DNA from: Eustoma russellianum
Lineage: Eukaryota > Streptophyta > Magnoliopsida > Gentianales > Gentianaceae
Length of the DNA: 64,000 nucleotides
Assembly: GCA_036186865.1 (NCBI GenBank)
Contig: AP025045.1
Span: 16,087,669 to 16,151,668 of the forward strand
Direction: 5' to 3'
The notes under the pieces were generated by a model. The model saw nothing but the letters and a program-made list of their open reading frames with translations. It was not told where the DNA came from and made no database searches. A program made the translations under genes and the position numbers. Positions 1-10,488 of the stretch are shown in pieces. Positions within the stretch are counted from its first letter, which is position 1, and each line of letters starts with the position of its first letter.

Positions 1-394
1 GTGATTTTTATTATTACTTCTTCAATTAAAATTTCCCAAAGTGAATACTATAAGAAATGGTATAATTATATAGGTATGTCTCAAGTAAAATGACAATTAT
101 ACGCTTCAATGTTTTTTAAGAAAATCCGATCTGCTTGGAGTCTTAAAGACTCTAGAATATTTTAAATTCTTAAAAGCCAACCAACCCCTTTAGTAACATT
201 GTTAAAGTAAGCCAAAAAGATTACACTTGGAGTTAAGGAGCCTACTAAATGTATTTAGAAAGTCTAAGGGAAAAGTTTTCCACCTTTTCACTCTTCAACC
301 GCCGGATAAAGGCATGGATAAGGCATCCATGACATCTCTTTTTATTTAAATGCCTCAACTAATCCCTTTATTTTCTACTCAAAAAGGTCTTACA
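1..394 (+). mobile_element. Gypsy E 5' LTR, left segment (starts before the window)
   Basis: This is the U3-side start of a long gypsy LTR. Base 1 aligns with a point roughly 70 bp inside the LTR, judged against the reverse complement of the right end of the A LTR (39652 leftward), which shares the run around TATAAGAAATGGTATAATTA. The segment stops at 394, where solo LTR S1 is inserted, and resumes at 4559. The true LTR start and left TSD of E lie outside the window. No coding capacity is supported. Confidence 0.75.
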
Positions 395-1251
395 TGTTGT
401 ACCCCGCTCAAAACTAGTACAGCAACTGGGGTAAGGAGTGAAGCACGACAAGATAATAAGACCTCGAAAGGAAGACATCACCGGATTACCTATGATTATG
501 AAGAACCTAAGGTGAGTTGCACACCCCAAGTATAAACATAAAACAAGAAGGCAGGATAAAATTTTCATATGAGTGTTAAAGAACTAATAGAGGAAGTATT
601 ATGTTAGCAATTATGAGAGGTAGAATTATGACATGCCCATACACATGACGATAGGGGCATATGTCTAGAAATACAGATACCCTACAAGCGGGCCTAATTA
701 AGCGATAACAAACTAGGGACCCTCTTCATTCATCCCTAATATGATCGATGAGTAACATTTGAAGGTAGAATCAATAGAACTTTGATAAAAACACTTAAGG
801 AGTAGCAGAAGAGAATAAGTGATATCACACGTAAAGTAGGTATTAGATATATGCATATGAGTTTTTGGAGGTGCGAAAATAGGTACGTGTATCGCATAAG
901 GGGGGGGAGCTATCATGAGGTAAGGTGACTATAGCGGACTACAACACGATAAAGCTTATACCTAAAAGACCATATAGAAAAAACATGCAACTTCAAGAAT
1001 TTCTTGACACTTAGTAAGTTTTAGAAACCTAGGTTTACTTCTATGTTTAGGCATTAAGGCTGCAATGATAAGGTCCCGATCATGGACAGATCAAGAATAG
1101 TACGTGAGTATGCATAGTGGTGCATGTGTATAACCATATACAACTCAAGGCATATACGAACGGCGATAGAATAATTTTCAAAGGAGTATATTATACGTGT
1201 GTATGCGCTTACATTTAGTAATGCATGGGTGCGTATGTGTATAATTATGCA

Positions 1252-1376
1252 CATATATATATATACGAATTTTTATATATATATATATATGTATATGTAG
1301 CCGCACACCTGTAGATAAAGAGGAATTAGGTGGGATACACTTAGGAATATATATATATATACATATATATGTGTGT
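1252..1376. repeat. AT and GT dinucleotide simple repeats in S1
   Basis: Several (TA)n tracts (about 1254-1264, 1276-1292, 1350-1368) are followed by a short (GT)n run. They inflate open frames on both strands in this part of S1. No function is inferred. Confidence 0.9.
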
Positions 1377-3545
1377 GTGTACCGATTATACATACAAAAA
1401 GGGATGCTACCTAGAGGGTTTATGAGAGAACATTTAATGGGATAGGAGCTGAATACATAGGGGTGTATTACTAAGAAAGACATATATACATAAGGTATAT
1501 GGCACAAATTTCGGCCACCAAGCTTAGGAGTAACCAACAAACACTTAGTAAAGAAGAAACCTTTTCCTCTTCCCCTCCCCAAATGCAGCCGCCAGCTGCA
1601 TTCTTTTTCCAAGAAAATACATAATACCCCTTGTTAAACAAACATCCTTAACTATCTATCATTAAGGCAAACAACTCTCCAACCTTTCCCCTCCTCCCAA
1701 AAGCATTCGGATGAAGCAGGGGAGGACCGAAAATCATTCCCTCCCAAGACTTGTCTAGGTAAGGCTACTTTCTATGGTTGCTAATAAAATGCATCTTAGA
1801 AGTTGAAGATCATGAAGTCTCCTTTTCTTTGGTAGAAACCGTGACTACCACAGCTCTAGGAGGAGGCCTCAAGACGATAGAAGAAGAAATACGCCTTAGC
1901 AAGGGTGGATCCTCCTCAATCCATTCAAAATGCAAATGGTAAACCCTTCATTCTCTCCTAGGAAATATTATATAGTCTAAAGAATGGCTAACAAAAGCCT
2001 TATGCCGTGTGTGATAGGAAAAGAAAGGGGGAAGTGCTTCTTGTGTCAACCAATCCGAGCAAAATCCAAGGACTTCAAAGGCAAGTACACTATACTCTTT
2101 AAGGCTTGAATGTGAAAGTGTGTGCATAAATGACTAGATATGCTTAAGGTTTGATCTTAGTTGTATTATGCTAAGTGGAAGGTCAAAACTTTCGGCCATG
2201 GTCATTTGTAGTGTAGGGATGAGATATTGTTTCAAAGGTGAAATCTTTTGGGGTTATATATTTCATTATGGGTTAAAATAAGATAAACAAGTTAAGATCA
2301 TTTGTTTGCTCCAAGGAGAGCTCACGGTGGGAGGGGAGAAGGGGAATGAGGGTGATTTTTTAATAAGACAAGCTAACTTAGTAGGAAATGGAGATAAGTC
2401 TATGGTCTTGTGGTGTGTTGCGCATAACATGCTATTAGATTCCTTAATTTCTTGTATGCACCGAATGGGACTGGGGATAGAGGGGTGCGTATACACCATA
2501 TTTTGTATACTAAGTGTTCATGTCGAAAATGAAAGATAAGGACACTTAGGAAGAACATACGACCACCAGGAAAAGTTCTGGAAATTTGGACAGAAACTTG
2601 GGGCTGATTCGTTAAATAAAAAGGGGGCCTTAAGAACTTTCAAATCGGTCAAAATTTGGCATGTTACTAGTCTCACATGTGTATGAGATGTGAGAGTTGG
2701 AATTCCATTAAAATGAACCACAGTTTATTTTTAATTAATTTTCTAGTGAGACTGGACCTGCTGAAAAATGTTGTATTGGACAGAATTTGAATAACGTGAT
2801 TAGTAGTTGGAAATGTCCCTTAGAGGCATGCAAGTTAAGTAATTTTCGGTATGAAGCTAGTCCTAGGAATAAAGTAAAGGTGAGAGTTGGAATTTTGTCA
2901 AAATGAGTTATGGTTTATTTGTATTGAGTTTTCTAGTAAAATAAGTCAGGCTGAAATGCGATGGACTGACAGAAATTTTGTATCATATTGCATGATCCGA
3001 AATTGAACCTTAGAAAAGTGCATTTGGGCCCAATTTTGGCAGGATACTAGTCCAACGAGATTATTAAGCAGGAGAGTTGGAATTTCTGAAAAAGAATTAG
3101 AGGATTGGTCACAATAAATTTTATAGTGAAACTGGTCATTCCAGAATTCAGTTTTGTATCCGCTTTATAAAAAGGACAAACTATTTCCCCCATCGACATC
3201 GTAATGCCTTAAAACTTGCATGGTAATTGCGTATGACATTTACAAAAGAGTACGTGCGAACCAATTGACCTAGAATGTGTATCTTAATGGGGAATAACTA
3301 AGGAGAAGTTGAGGTTACTGAGCTGGAAATTTTTTTTAGCATGATGATGAGACGTATTTATTCGTGCATGACACGCATTGGACCATGGTTTGCATATTGC
3401 ATGACATGCATTGCATCATCGTCACGTACATGATTCATGACATGATTTTTATGAGGGAGAAAGATGAAAAGCATTTTCAAAAGATGATTTCTGAAAGAAA
3501 TGATTCCCCACCAGTACCGTGTGTGAGTATGAACTTGGCCAGTAT

Positions 3546-3765
3546 GAGCCCACCAGATTAGGGTTAAGTGATCTGATACGAGGCCGTGCGGGTCCGGACA
3601 TAATAGACCCGACAAAGACAAGATGACATACCGTCTCAGATCCGGGACATAGATCTGAACACGAGAATATGAGGCCGTGCGGGTCCAGATATAATAGGGC
3701 CGTCCAGACGAGATGACGTACCGCCTCAGATCCGGGACATAGATCTGAACACTCTATTGTTTTAC
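3546..3765 (+). repeat. Hairpin-unit tandem array in S1
   Basis: Two copies of a roughly 107-bp dimer. Each dimer has a unit around GGGTCCGGACATAATAGACC and a unit around TCAGATCCGGGACATAGATC. The second ends GATCTGA, so TCAGATC...GATCTGA can form a stem. The same dimer pair lies in LTR H at 59330-59515. Related units recur at a similar place in the LTRs of E, S2, A and B. Confidence 0.85.
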
Positions 3766-4737
3766 GACGATGATGATGATGATTTGAAGAAAAGCATGAA
3801 AAGATCATATTTTATTTTCAACCCGACACATTACACATCCATACGCATGCATGGTGCATTCATGAAAGAACACGTGATGTCCAAAGTTATGACGAGCTCA
3901 TAGATCTTATGACCCTTGTTATGCTATTCATTAAATAAGTTACAGTCCTTTCATGTTGTAGTCAGTTCTAATTGACAACTTTTATCTGAGAAATGAACTT
4001 GCCATATTAAGTGATGTTATATATAGGACGAAGATCTGACGACGGACAGGTATGCTTCTAAACCAGAAATTTTGGGGGTTCGATTCTTGTTCGCACTTTC
4101 CATTTAATCCCTGATTAGTATAGTATACTTGCTGGTGACGTTGTCACTCACCCTTATTTTTCCCCAGAGGTTGCGGACGACAAAGTAGAGTGGATCGATG
4201 ACGAACCTAGGGTTTCGTATCCGTGAGTACAGTGGAAGATGGACAGACCTAGGAGGAATAACCGGCCAGCTATGATGGATGACTGATTATGTATTTGGGA
4301 GGGAGAAACATTTGCTTTTGTGACTCTGGATTTTTTTATTTTGGGATGTAAACTATGAATGATCGTATGGATGTTTATTTTATTTTGAAGTTTTAAATTC
4401 TGCCACGGTTTCGCTTAATTATCTACGTGTAAGCACGATAATCCATGCTTTATACCATGAATCATGACACGTATGGGACGACACCTAGTACTCTCCTTAG
4501 CGAAGTACGGCGGGTGCACCGACTCCGGCGGGGCCGGGGTGCGGGGTGCCACATTACACATGAAGAAAAGTAAGATGTTATTTCAAGACTTAAGATTCTT
4601 TCTCCTTTCCACCTTGAGGGCGTTGGATGCAAAACAATGGGGGATCATGAGATCACCTTTACCATTAACATCTGAATTAACTATCTACTTTTCATTTACT
4701 ACTACTTCCAAAAGCAAACTAAAGAATAAAGAAACCT

Positions 4738-5000
4738 AAAGCTACCCCCACCGCCGGATTACCCATGGCTAACCCATGGTAACTCCTCAAACAACCTTAG
4801 TTACTTTCTAAACCATCGTAAAAAGTAACTCAAGGAGTAATTGGATAAAGAAACTAAGGAGTAATTGAGCCTAAAACTACCCTCAACCGCAGGGTATCCC
4901 TACTAGGGTTAAGCCAAGAAGACTCCATCAATAACCTTAGTTACTTTTTCTTAAACCTACTCCAAAAAGTAACTCATGAAGTAATTGGGATTAAGCATTA
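4738..5000 (+). repeat. Imperfect tandem duplication rich in AGTTACTTT/AAGTAACT
   Basis: Two diverged copies of a unit of about 130-160 bp in the 5' part of the E LTR. Each contains CCTTAGTTACTTT and a facing AAAAAGTAACTCA. The same heptamer recurs near 32200-32290 in S2 and as a 20-bp minisatellite in H (56855-57006). Confidence 0.65.
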
Positions 5001-6534
5001 AATGATCCTCATGATGGTGTCCATGCAAAGGAGAAAACATCTCTTCTTCTCCTTCTTTAACCCGCCGGCCAACCCCTCTTAGATTACAAGAAAACATTTT
5101 CAAGAATACCCTAGAAGCATCCTCTCAACCCTACCTCACAATACACTCAAAGGTTTCCCCAAGAAACCCAGTAGAGACCCTTGCACACTCAGACTAATTT
5201 TCCACCATCTTCATTCGTCTAGCATTGGATTAGGGAGATCCAAGGCCATCTTCAAGATCCAAGTTTCATCCAGGTAAGTTATATCCTAGATTCTAAAGTA
5301 GATTTCATTTTCTTCAAAATGTAAAGCTTACATTTCGGTTGTTTTCTTACCAAAAACCGTGACCTTCAATGGTCATTAGGTGGTGATTTTTCAAGCTACC
5401 AAGAAGAGCTAACATCTTGGTGGGTTTAATTCATTTCAATCTCTATTTAAGCTCCATTTTGTTGGAGGAAAACTTCAATCCTTTTCAACCGAGGCTCAAG
5501 CTAAGGAAAGTTTGTAGCTCAAAGAGGCAAGTACACTCTAAGAAATCTTGACTTATTTGCGAAGTGTATTCTTCAATGACTAGCCTCTCTAAGATGTGAA
5601 TCTTAGTTGAATGTTCTAAGTACTATGCATGAGAACTTAGTGATTTTAAGAACAAGGGTTGTCATGATTGTATGATTTACTACATGGATGTGTTTGTGCT
5701 TAAACCTAAATATGACATGAGACCTACTATGCACAAGATACGGGCTGTGTGATGACTATTTGGTTAAGGAAATTAGTCTTGTTAAAAATAGACTTTATGA
5801 GGGGTGAAATGGATGGAAATGGCGTGTGCTAGTGTAGAATGGCAAGGCTGTTTTGGCGTGACATATGTGTAGACTAAAGATTATTATTAAACTGGAAATG
5901 ATTATGTCAAAATAGGTTTTTATGGGTTAGTAAGCCATTTTAGAGAAATATGGTTATTTGGAATGTAATGGACAAGAAATAGTGATAAAAGGTAAATCTA
6001 CTCGAACTGGACAGTTTTAAGTGGTGTATTGTATGGCCTAAAAATGAACCTTGGGAACGTGCACTTTAGCTAAATTTTGGCAGGATGGTAGAATTATATG
6101 TTTAGCAAAAGTGACAGGTGGAATTTTGGTAAAAGGACTAGTGGTTTGCCGTTAATAAATTTTTTAGTAGGAGTAGGTCACTGCAGTTCCAGTAAATACC
6201 TTGATTTAGAAAGAAAATTCATTGACCCACTTACACATATTGGATTGCCTTGAAATGTTTATAGTACTTACCTAAGACATAGAGGAATATGTTCATGGGA
6301 AGAATTTGCTTGAAATTACTGTTTTTATGGGGTAACAATTAAGGAAAAGTCACGGTATAAAATCTGGAAAACAGGGCCGTAGGGTATAGTGTTTGTTGAG
6401 GCCTTAATCTTATTTAATTGGACTTGCAGGCGATGTTGGGCCTTTAAATATTACTTTTCATTGTATTGGCTATGTTTCCAGGTTTTAATCTTAATTGGAT
6501 AAGGCCTTACGGCCCATTAAACTGAGGTAAGAAT

Positions 6535-6742
6535 GGGTACAGTACTGCTTGACTCAGCAGTACCCTTTTCAGTAATTTAATGATTTAATGGTTTTAACTA
6601 CCTCGAAACGTTACGAAATATTTATGGCATGTAGATAAGACACCATTATGCATATGTGTCGCATAAGTTTATGAAAATAGGCCCTGAATTGATAATCATG
6701 AGTCCGCATGAACAGAGCGTTACTGCTGGAATATTTTCCAGC
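6535..6742 (+). repeat. Two conserved LTR dyads (GTACTGC...GCAGTAC and GCTGGAA...TTCCAGC)
   Basis: The first dyad lies around 6538-6563 and the second at 6725-6742. Equivalent pairs are seen in the E 3' LTR (near 12626 and 12817), C (17633 and 17813), S2 (30022 and 30190) and A (37611 and 37789). Neither is explained by coding. They could be transcription-factor sites or RNA stems. The function is unknown. Confidence 0.75.
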
Positions 6743-6985
6743 TTAGAGGACAAGTCCGTATATGTGTTATGTGATGTATTTGGTCATGAATTGAATATTG
6801 CACATTATGCATTTCGTTGTCCCAATTTACACAATTTATGAGACTTATTTTATGCCAAAGAAAATTAAGAAAAGCTCTTTTTGAAAGAAAGATTTCCGTT
6901 TTGAAAAGAGAGACTCCTATTGGTACCATTTATTCCTGGCCAGCACAACCCGCTCCAGATTAAGGGTTAATTGATCTCATGATGA

Positions 6986-7205
6986 TTATGACCGTTAAGG
7001 CCAGAAAGAATAGACATGATGATAGTGATTATGACAGTTCAGGCCCGGAGAGAATAGACCTGACAATGATTTATGATCGTTCAGGTCCGGAGAGAATAGA
7101 CCTGATGATGATGACTGATTGTATGACCTTTTTTAGATCCAGAAACAATAGATCCGAAGGGATTGATATGACTACCTCAGATCCAGAGATAATAGATCTG
7201 AACAC
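6986..7205 (+). repeat. Five-unit hairpin array in the E 5' LTR
   Basis: Five spaced units of about 27 bp near 6989, 7037, 7079, 7131 and 7175. They follow the plan TCAGGTCCGGAGAGAATAG then ACCTGA, with arms that can pair. The first unit is missing from the 3' LTR copy (13085-13255), so the two LTRs of one element differ by one repeat. Confidence 0.85.
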
Positions 7206-7918
7206 TCTATATTTCTTGTTTTATGACGACGATATTTTGAAAAAAAAGATGATCGAACTTATCCTCATCTTATCATACTGCATCACATTTTCATATGCAT
7301 ACATATTGCATTTAATGTCTAGTCGAATGCTAGATGTACTGTTACTTAGGTTATGATCTTATTATCTTTTGTTACGTAAGTTATGACCTTTTTTCATTTG
7401 GCGGCTAATGGATTGAAAGTCAGGTATGTTGAGAATCCAAATTCTTGGGATTTGGTTCTTGTGTATACTTTCCTTTTAATTCTTGGTTGTTTATGGTATA
7501 CTTGCTGGTGACTTTGTCACTCTCCCCCTTATTTTTCCTCCCGAGGCCTGTAGGAAATGGGGTAGAGTGGGTTAACAATGAGCCTAGAGTTCCATACCCG
7601 TAAACGAGAGTGAGGTTGATAGCTTAAGGATTTTCATGATGATGGTTTATGTTTGATGGACTTATGTGGGAACAAACATTTCAAATTTCTCTTTTTATTT
7701 TGCGGACATGGTTGTAGACATTATGTCGGATATGCGGAATGTTTTATTTAAAAGTTTTTATTCCGCCTAAGTTTTGCTTAACTATCGATATGTAGGCATG
7801 AAAGTCCATACATTTTGTTATGGACTATGACATGTTATGCATTGACACCAGGTACTATCCGTAGTGAAGTACGGCGGGCGCACCGTATGCTGGGAGGCCA
7901 GGTACGGGACGCTACAGG

Positions 7919-7930
7919 TGGTATCAGAGC
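7919..7930 (+). promoter_or_regulatory. Primer binding site of E (initiator Met-tRNA type)
   Basis: TGGTATCAGAGC starts two bases after the LTR end at 7916. It is the standard plant PBS complementary to the 3' end of initiator methionine tRNA. The following leader (7931-8232) has no supported gene. Confidence 0.95.
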
Positions 7931-8232
7931 CATGCTCTAGATTCAGGTAGAATATAGAATAAATTGATGTTTCTAGAAAATCTCAGTTTGACCTTAGACT
8001 TAAGTCATGATCTTAGAAGATTGTTGACCATAGACTAGGATGACTTAGACTAGAATTAGGGCCTTGACCTAATGACAAAACCCTAGTCGACGAAATTTTA
8101 AAGGCCACAAAATTTAGTTCGAATCTTATCTTCTCAAATATTCGTTTAAGTTTTATTGAATTATGAATTTATTTCCTGTCGCTTATTTTGATATTTCAAC
8201 CTTGAATAAAATTCCGACACTCCTAAGTGAAG

Positions 8233-9494
8233 ATGGCTTGGCCTCGTGGCAGACCTACTAGAGCCCGACCCGCTGCACAGGAGCAGGTTCCTCCACGGTC
8301 TCAGGAGCCTGTTCCTCCTCCACCCGCTCAGGTTCCTCCGCCACCACCACCACAAGAACAAAACCCACGTCTTGTTCAGAACAATCCCCCACCTCAGGTG
8401 CCATTGCCTCAGATGATGCCGGATATCCACACTTTTCAGGCCTTCTGCAAGACTGTGATGCAGATTGGCCAAGTGATGATGTAGCAAAATGCTCCTCCCA
8501 GCCTCATGAGACTGTTAGGGACACACAGTATTACTTTGAGAAATTGAAAAGAGCCAATGTACCACCATTCAAGGGAAAATCCGACCCATATATTGCTGAA
8601 AAATTGTTGGATGAAGTAGAGAACTTTGAGTTAATCCGTGCCCCTGAAGAGATGAAAACCCAAGCTGTAAGACCCTTCCTACTTGGAGAAGCAAATCAAT
8701 GGTGGAAGGAAAATTTACAATCTTTACCAAGACCGATATCATGGGAGAGATTTCTACAAGAGTTCAACAAGTTTTAAATACCTCCTTCTGTGAAGCTACA
8801 GAAAAGACATGAATTTGAGTCATTGAAGCAAGAGCAAGGAATGACCGTTGCAGACTATGCAAACAAGTTTATAGCTTTGGGGAGGTTTCAGCCATCAACT
8901 ATGAATGACGAGGAGACTAAGATGTTGAAGTTTAAAGAGGGTTGAATCCAAGGATAAGGACTTGGTTGGTTAATGCAAATCCTGCCAACTTTGGAGCACT
9001 TCTTGATGCATGTTATAGAATTAAGAGGGACAACATCCGTCAGGATGAGATTGGACAAAAGAGAGGTAGAGAAGTGTCTGGAAGTGGAGGATCCCGTAAA
9101 GCCGCCAAATAGAAGTTCAGAGGACCCGGTCGACAAGGAGAGAACCAGAATTGTTTTCAGCGTCGATCGCAGCAGAAGAATCAGCCAAAAAATCAGGGTC
9201 AGCAGCAGCCAGCTATTCTGGATTGTCCTCACTGTCAGAAACATCACGTAGGAGAATGTTCTATTCAGGCAGGGAAATGTTTCGGATGTGGAAAGGTGGG
9301 CCACGTATGCAAGAACTGTCCAGACAAGGGGACCACTTACTTTGGATGCGGAAAAGTCAGACATATGAATAAGGATTTCCTAGAAAAAGGAGCACAGCAG
9401 AAGCAGCAACCAAGGAACCAGCGCCATCGCGCAAATGCAAGAGTTCATGTTATGACCGACACTGCTGTTGAGGAAGTTAATGATTTGGTGACTG
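8233..9494 (+). pseudogene. gag: Gypsy E gag (decayed), first exon of a predicted split gag-pol
   Basis: This is the capsid/nucleocapsid precursor of the element, which forms cytoplasmic particles and packages RNA. ATG at 8233 opens a Pro/Gln-rich N-terminus (MAWPRGRPTRARPA), matching the intact gag of B. A capsid-like segment (NQWWKENLQSLPRPISWERF) follows. Near 9240-9330 are zinc knuckles, including CFGCGKVGHVCKNC (CX2CX4HX4C) and a degenerate extra copy FGCGKVRHMNKDF. The frame is broken by stops near 8482, 8775 and 8943 and by shifts before the zinc region, so no full Gag can be made. The last codons read DLVTG and end at a GT donor at 9495. Confidence 0.88.
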
Positions 9495-9577
9495 GTATGT
9501 TTTAATAATTATGCAAATTTTATATTTTACAAGATATTGTTATTTTCGTTTTGCTTAGTCAATCTTGCATAATTCAG
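9495..9577 (+). other. Predicted intron 1 of E (gag-protease junction), 83 bp
   Basis: The donor is ACTG|GTATGT and the acceptor ATAATTCAG|GAGC. It is a phase-1 interval: VTG before it joins AILVCDVPANVLFDSG after it. If retained, translation ends at VTGMF-stop. Gypsy B has an interval of exactly the same length at the same residue (52742-52824) with its own GT and AG. That splicing occurs is inferred from the sequence only. Confidence 0.75.
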
Positions 9578-10418
9578 GAGCTATCTTAGTGTGTGATGTG
9601 CCTGCAAATGTGTTGTTTGATAGTGGCGCTAGCCACTCATTTATATCGAGAAAGTTTGCAAAGAATATTGATCAGAGCCCAGTCCACCTTGGGACGACTT
9701 ATAGAGTTCAAGCAGCTAGAGATCAGGTGCTTATATCTCACCAACTGTATAATGATTGTGAGCTTGAGTTCGGTGAGCAGCGATTTGCAGCAGATTTGAT
9801 TCCGATAGCCATGCATGATTTTGACATAATTCTTGGAATGGGCTGGGTCTCCAAGAATTGCACGCACATTGATTGTCGCAAAAGACGGGTTAGCATTAAG
9901 AACCCAGAACGAGAAGAAGTGACCTTCCATGGGGGTTCCAAATTGAAGAAATCCCCTAAGAATGTTTACGTGAACGCAGCATGTGCGTGTAGGGTGCTGA
10001 AGAAAGGACATGAAGGATTCTTAGTTTATGCCTTAAGTGCTGATCAAGCGCCATCTGACCTTTCTCCAGTCTCGGTAGTTCAAAAATATCTTGATGTTTT
10101 TCCAGAAGAGTTGCCGGGCCTCCTGCCAGATTGAGAGATCGCGTTCGAGATTAATTTAATTCTGGGAGTCAAGCCAATATCAAAGGCTCCTTATCGAATG
10201 GCGCCTGCTGAGTTGAAGAAACTGAAGGAGCAGTTACGTGAGCTGTTGGAAAAGAAACATATCCGCCCAAGTGTCTTGCCTTGGGGTGCTCCCGTGTGGT
10301 TTAGGAAGAAAAAGGTTGGAAGCATGCGCTGTGTATCGATTATAGAGAGCCCAACAAGATTACAGTCAAGAACAAATACCCGCTGCCTAGGATCAACGAT
10401 CTGTTTGATTAGCTTCGA
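9578..10418 (+). pseudogene. pol: Gypsy E protease and N-terminal reverse transcriptase (decayed)
   Basis: The aspartic protease active site is visible as VLFDSGASHSFIS near 9610, followed by the usual gypsy run to ILGMGWVSKN. The linker to RT reads PDVFPEELPGL-like and is stopped by TGA at 10131. RT begins around ELLEKKHIRPSV and reaches KNKYPLPRIND near 10375. A lost base near 10325 shifts the frame inside the RLCIDYRE motif, and a TAG interrupts DLFDQLR at 10411. The exon ends at codon CGA (10416-10418), directly before the GT of predicted intron 2. Confidence 0.88.
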
Positions 10419-10488
10419 GTAAGCAAATAAATCTTTTATTTCGGTAATAATTCTGTTTTGAACCCTGTCTAAAGGTATCTTGGTACAG
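10419..10488 (+). other. Predicted intron 2 of E (inside RT), 70 bp
   Basis: The donor is CGA|GTAAGC and the acceptor GGTACAG|GGAGCA, between codons (phase 0). It separates DLFDQLR from GAxVFSKID, which are contiguous in the family. Its length is not a multiple of three and it opens with an in-frame stop, so it must be removed for RT to be made. The A copy (42221-42290) has the same length and the last 25 bases are identical. Confidence 0.8.

Larger units (their letters stand above)
395..4553 (+). mobile_element. Solo LTR S1 (gypsy, Tekay-like), 4159 bp, TSD TTACA
   Basis: The segment begins TGTTGTACCCCGC and ends GGGGTGCCACA. It is flanked by identical 5-bp duplications TTACA (390-394 and 4554-4558). 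The start and the GC-rich end match solo LTR H (56311-60790), so the two are one subfamily. No PBS, PPT or coding sequence adjoins it, which is what LTR-LTR recombination leaves behind. It carries the family dyad modules, including the GTGAC/GTCAC dyad near 4136. It sits inside the E LTR and splits it in two. Short open frames in it are not supported as genes. Confidence 0.9.
4559..7916 (+). mobile_element. Gypsy E 5' LTR, right segment
   Basis: The E LTR continues after S1 and ends GGGACGCTACA at 7916, two bases before the PBS. From 5680 on it matches the 3' LTR copy at 11770-13962 closely, with scattered substitutions and one array-unit difference. The segment holds no supported gene. Open frames at 6656-6841 and 6979-7356 are read through LTR sequence and recur in the 3' LTR. 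The terminal block carries the stem CCGTA...TACGG shared by most LTRs in the window. Confidence 0.9.

Noticed and set aside
1178..1612. 144-codon minus-strand open frame
   Set aside because: It is driven by TA and GT repeats inside solo LTR S1 and has no domain.
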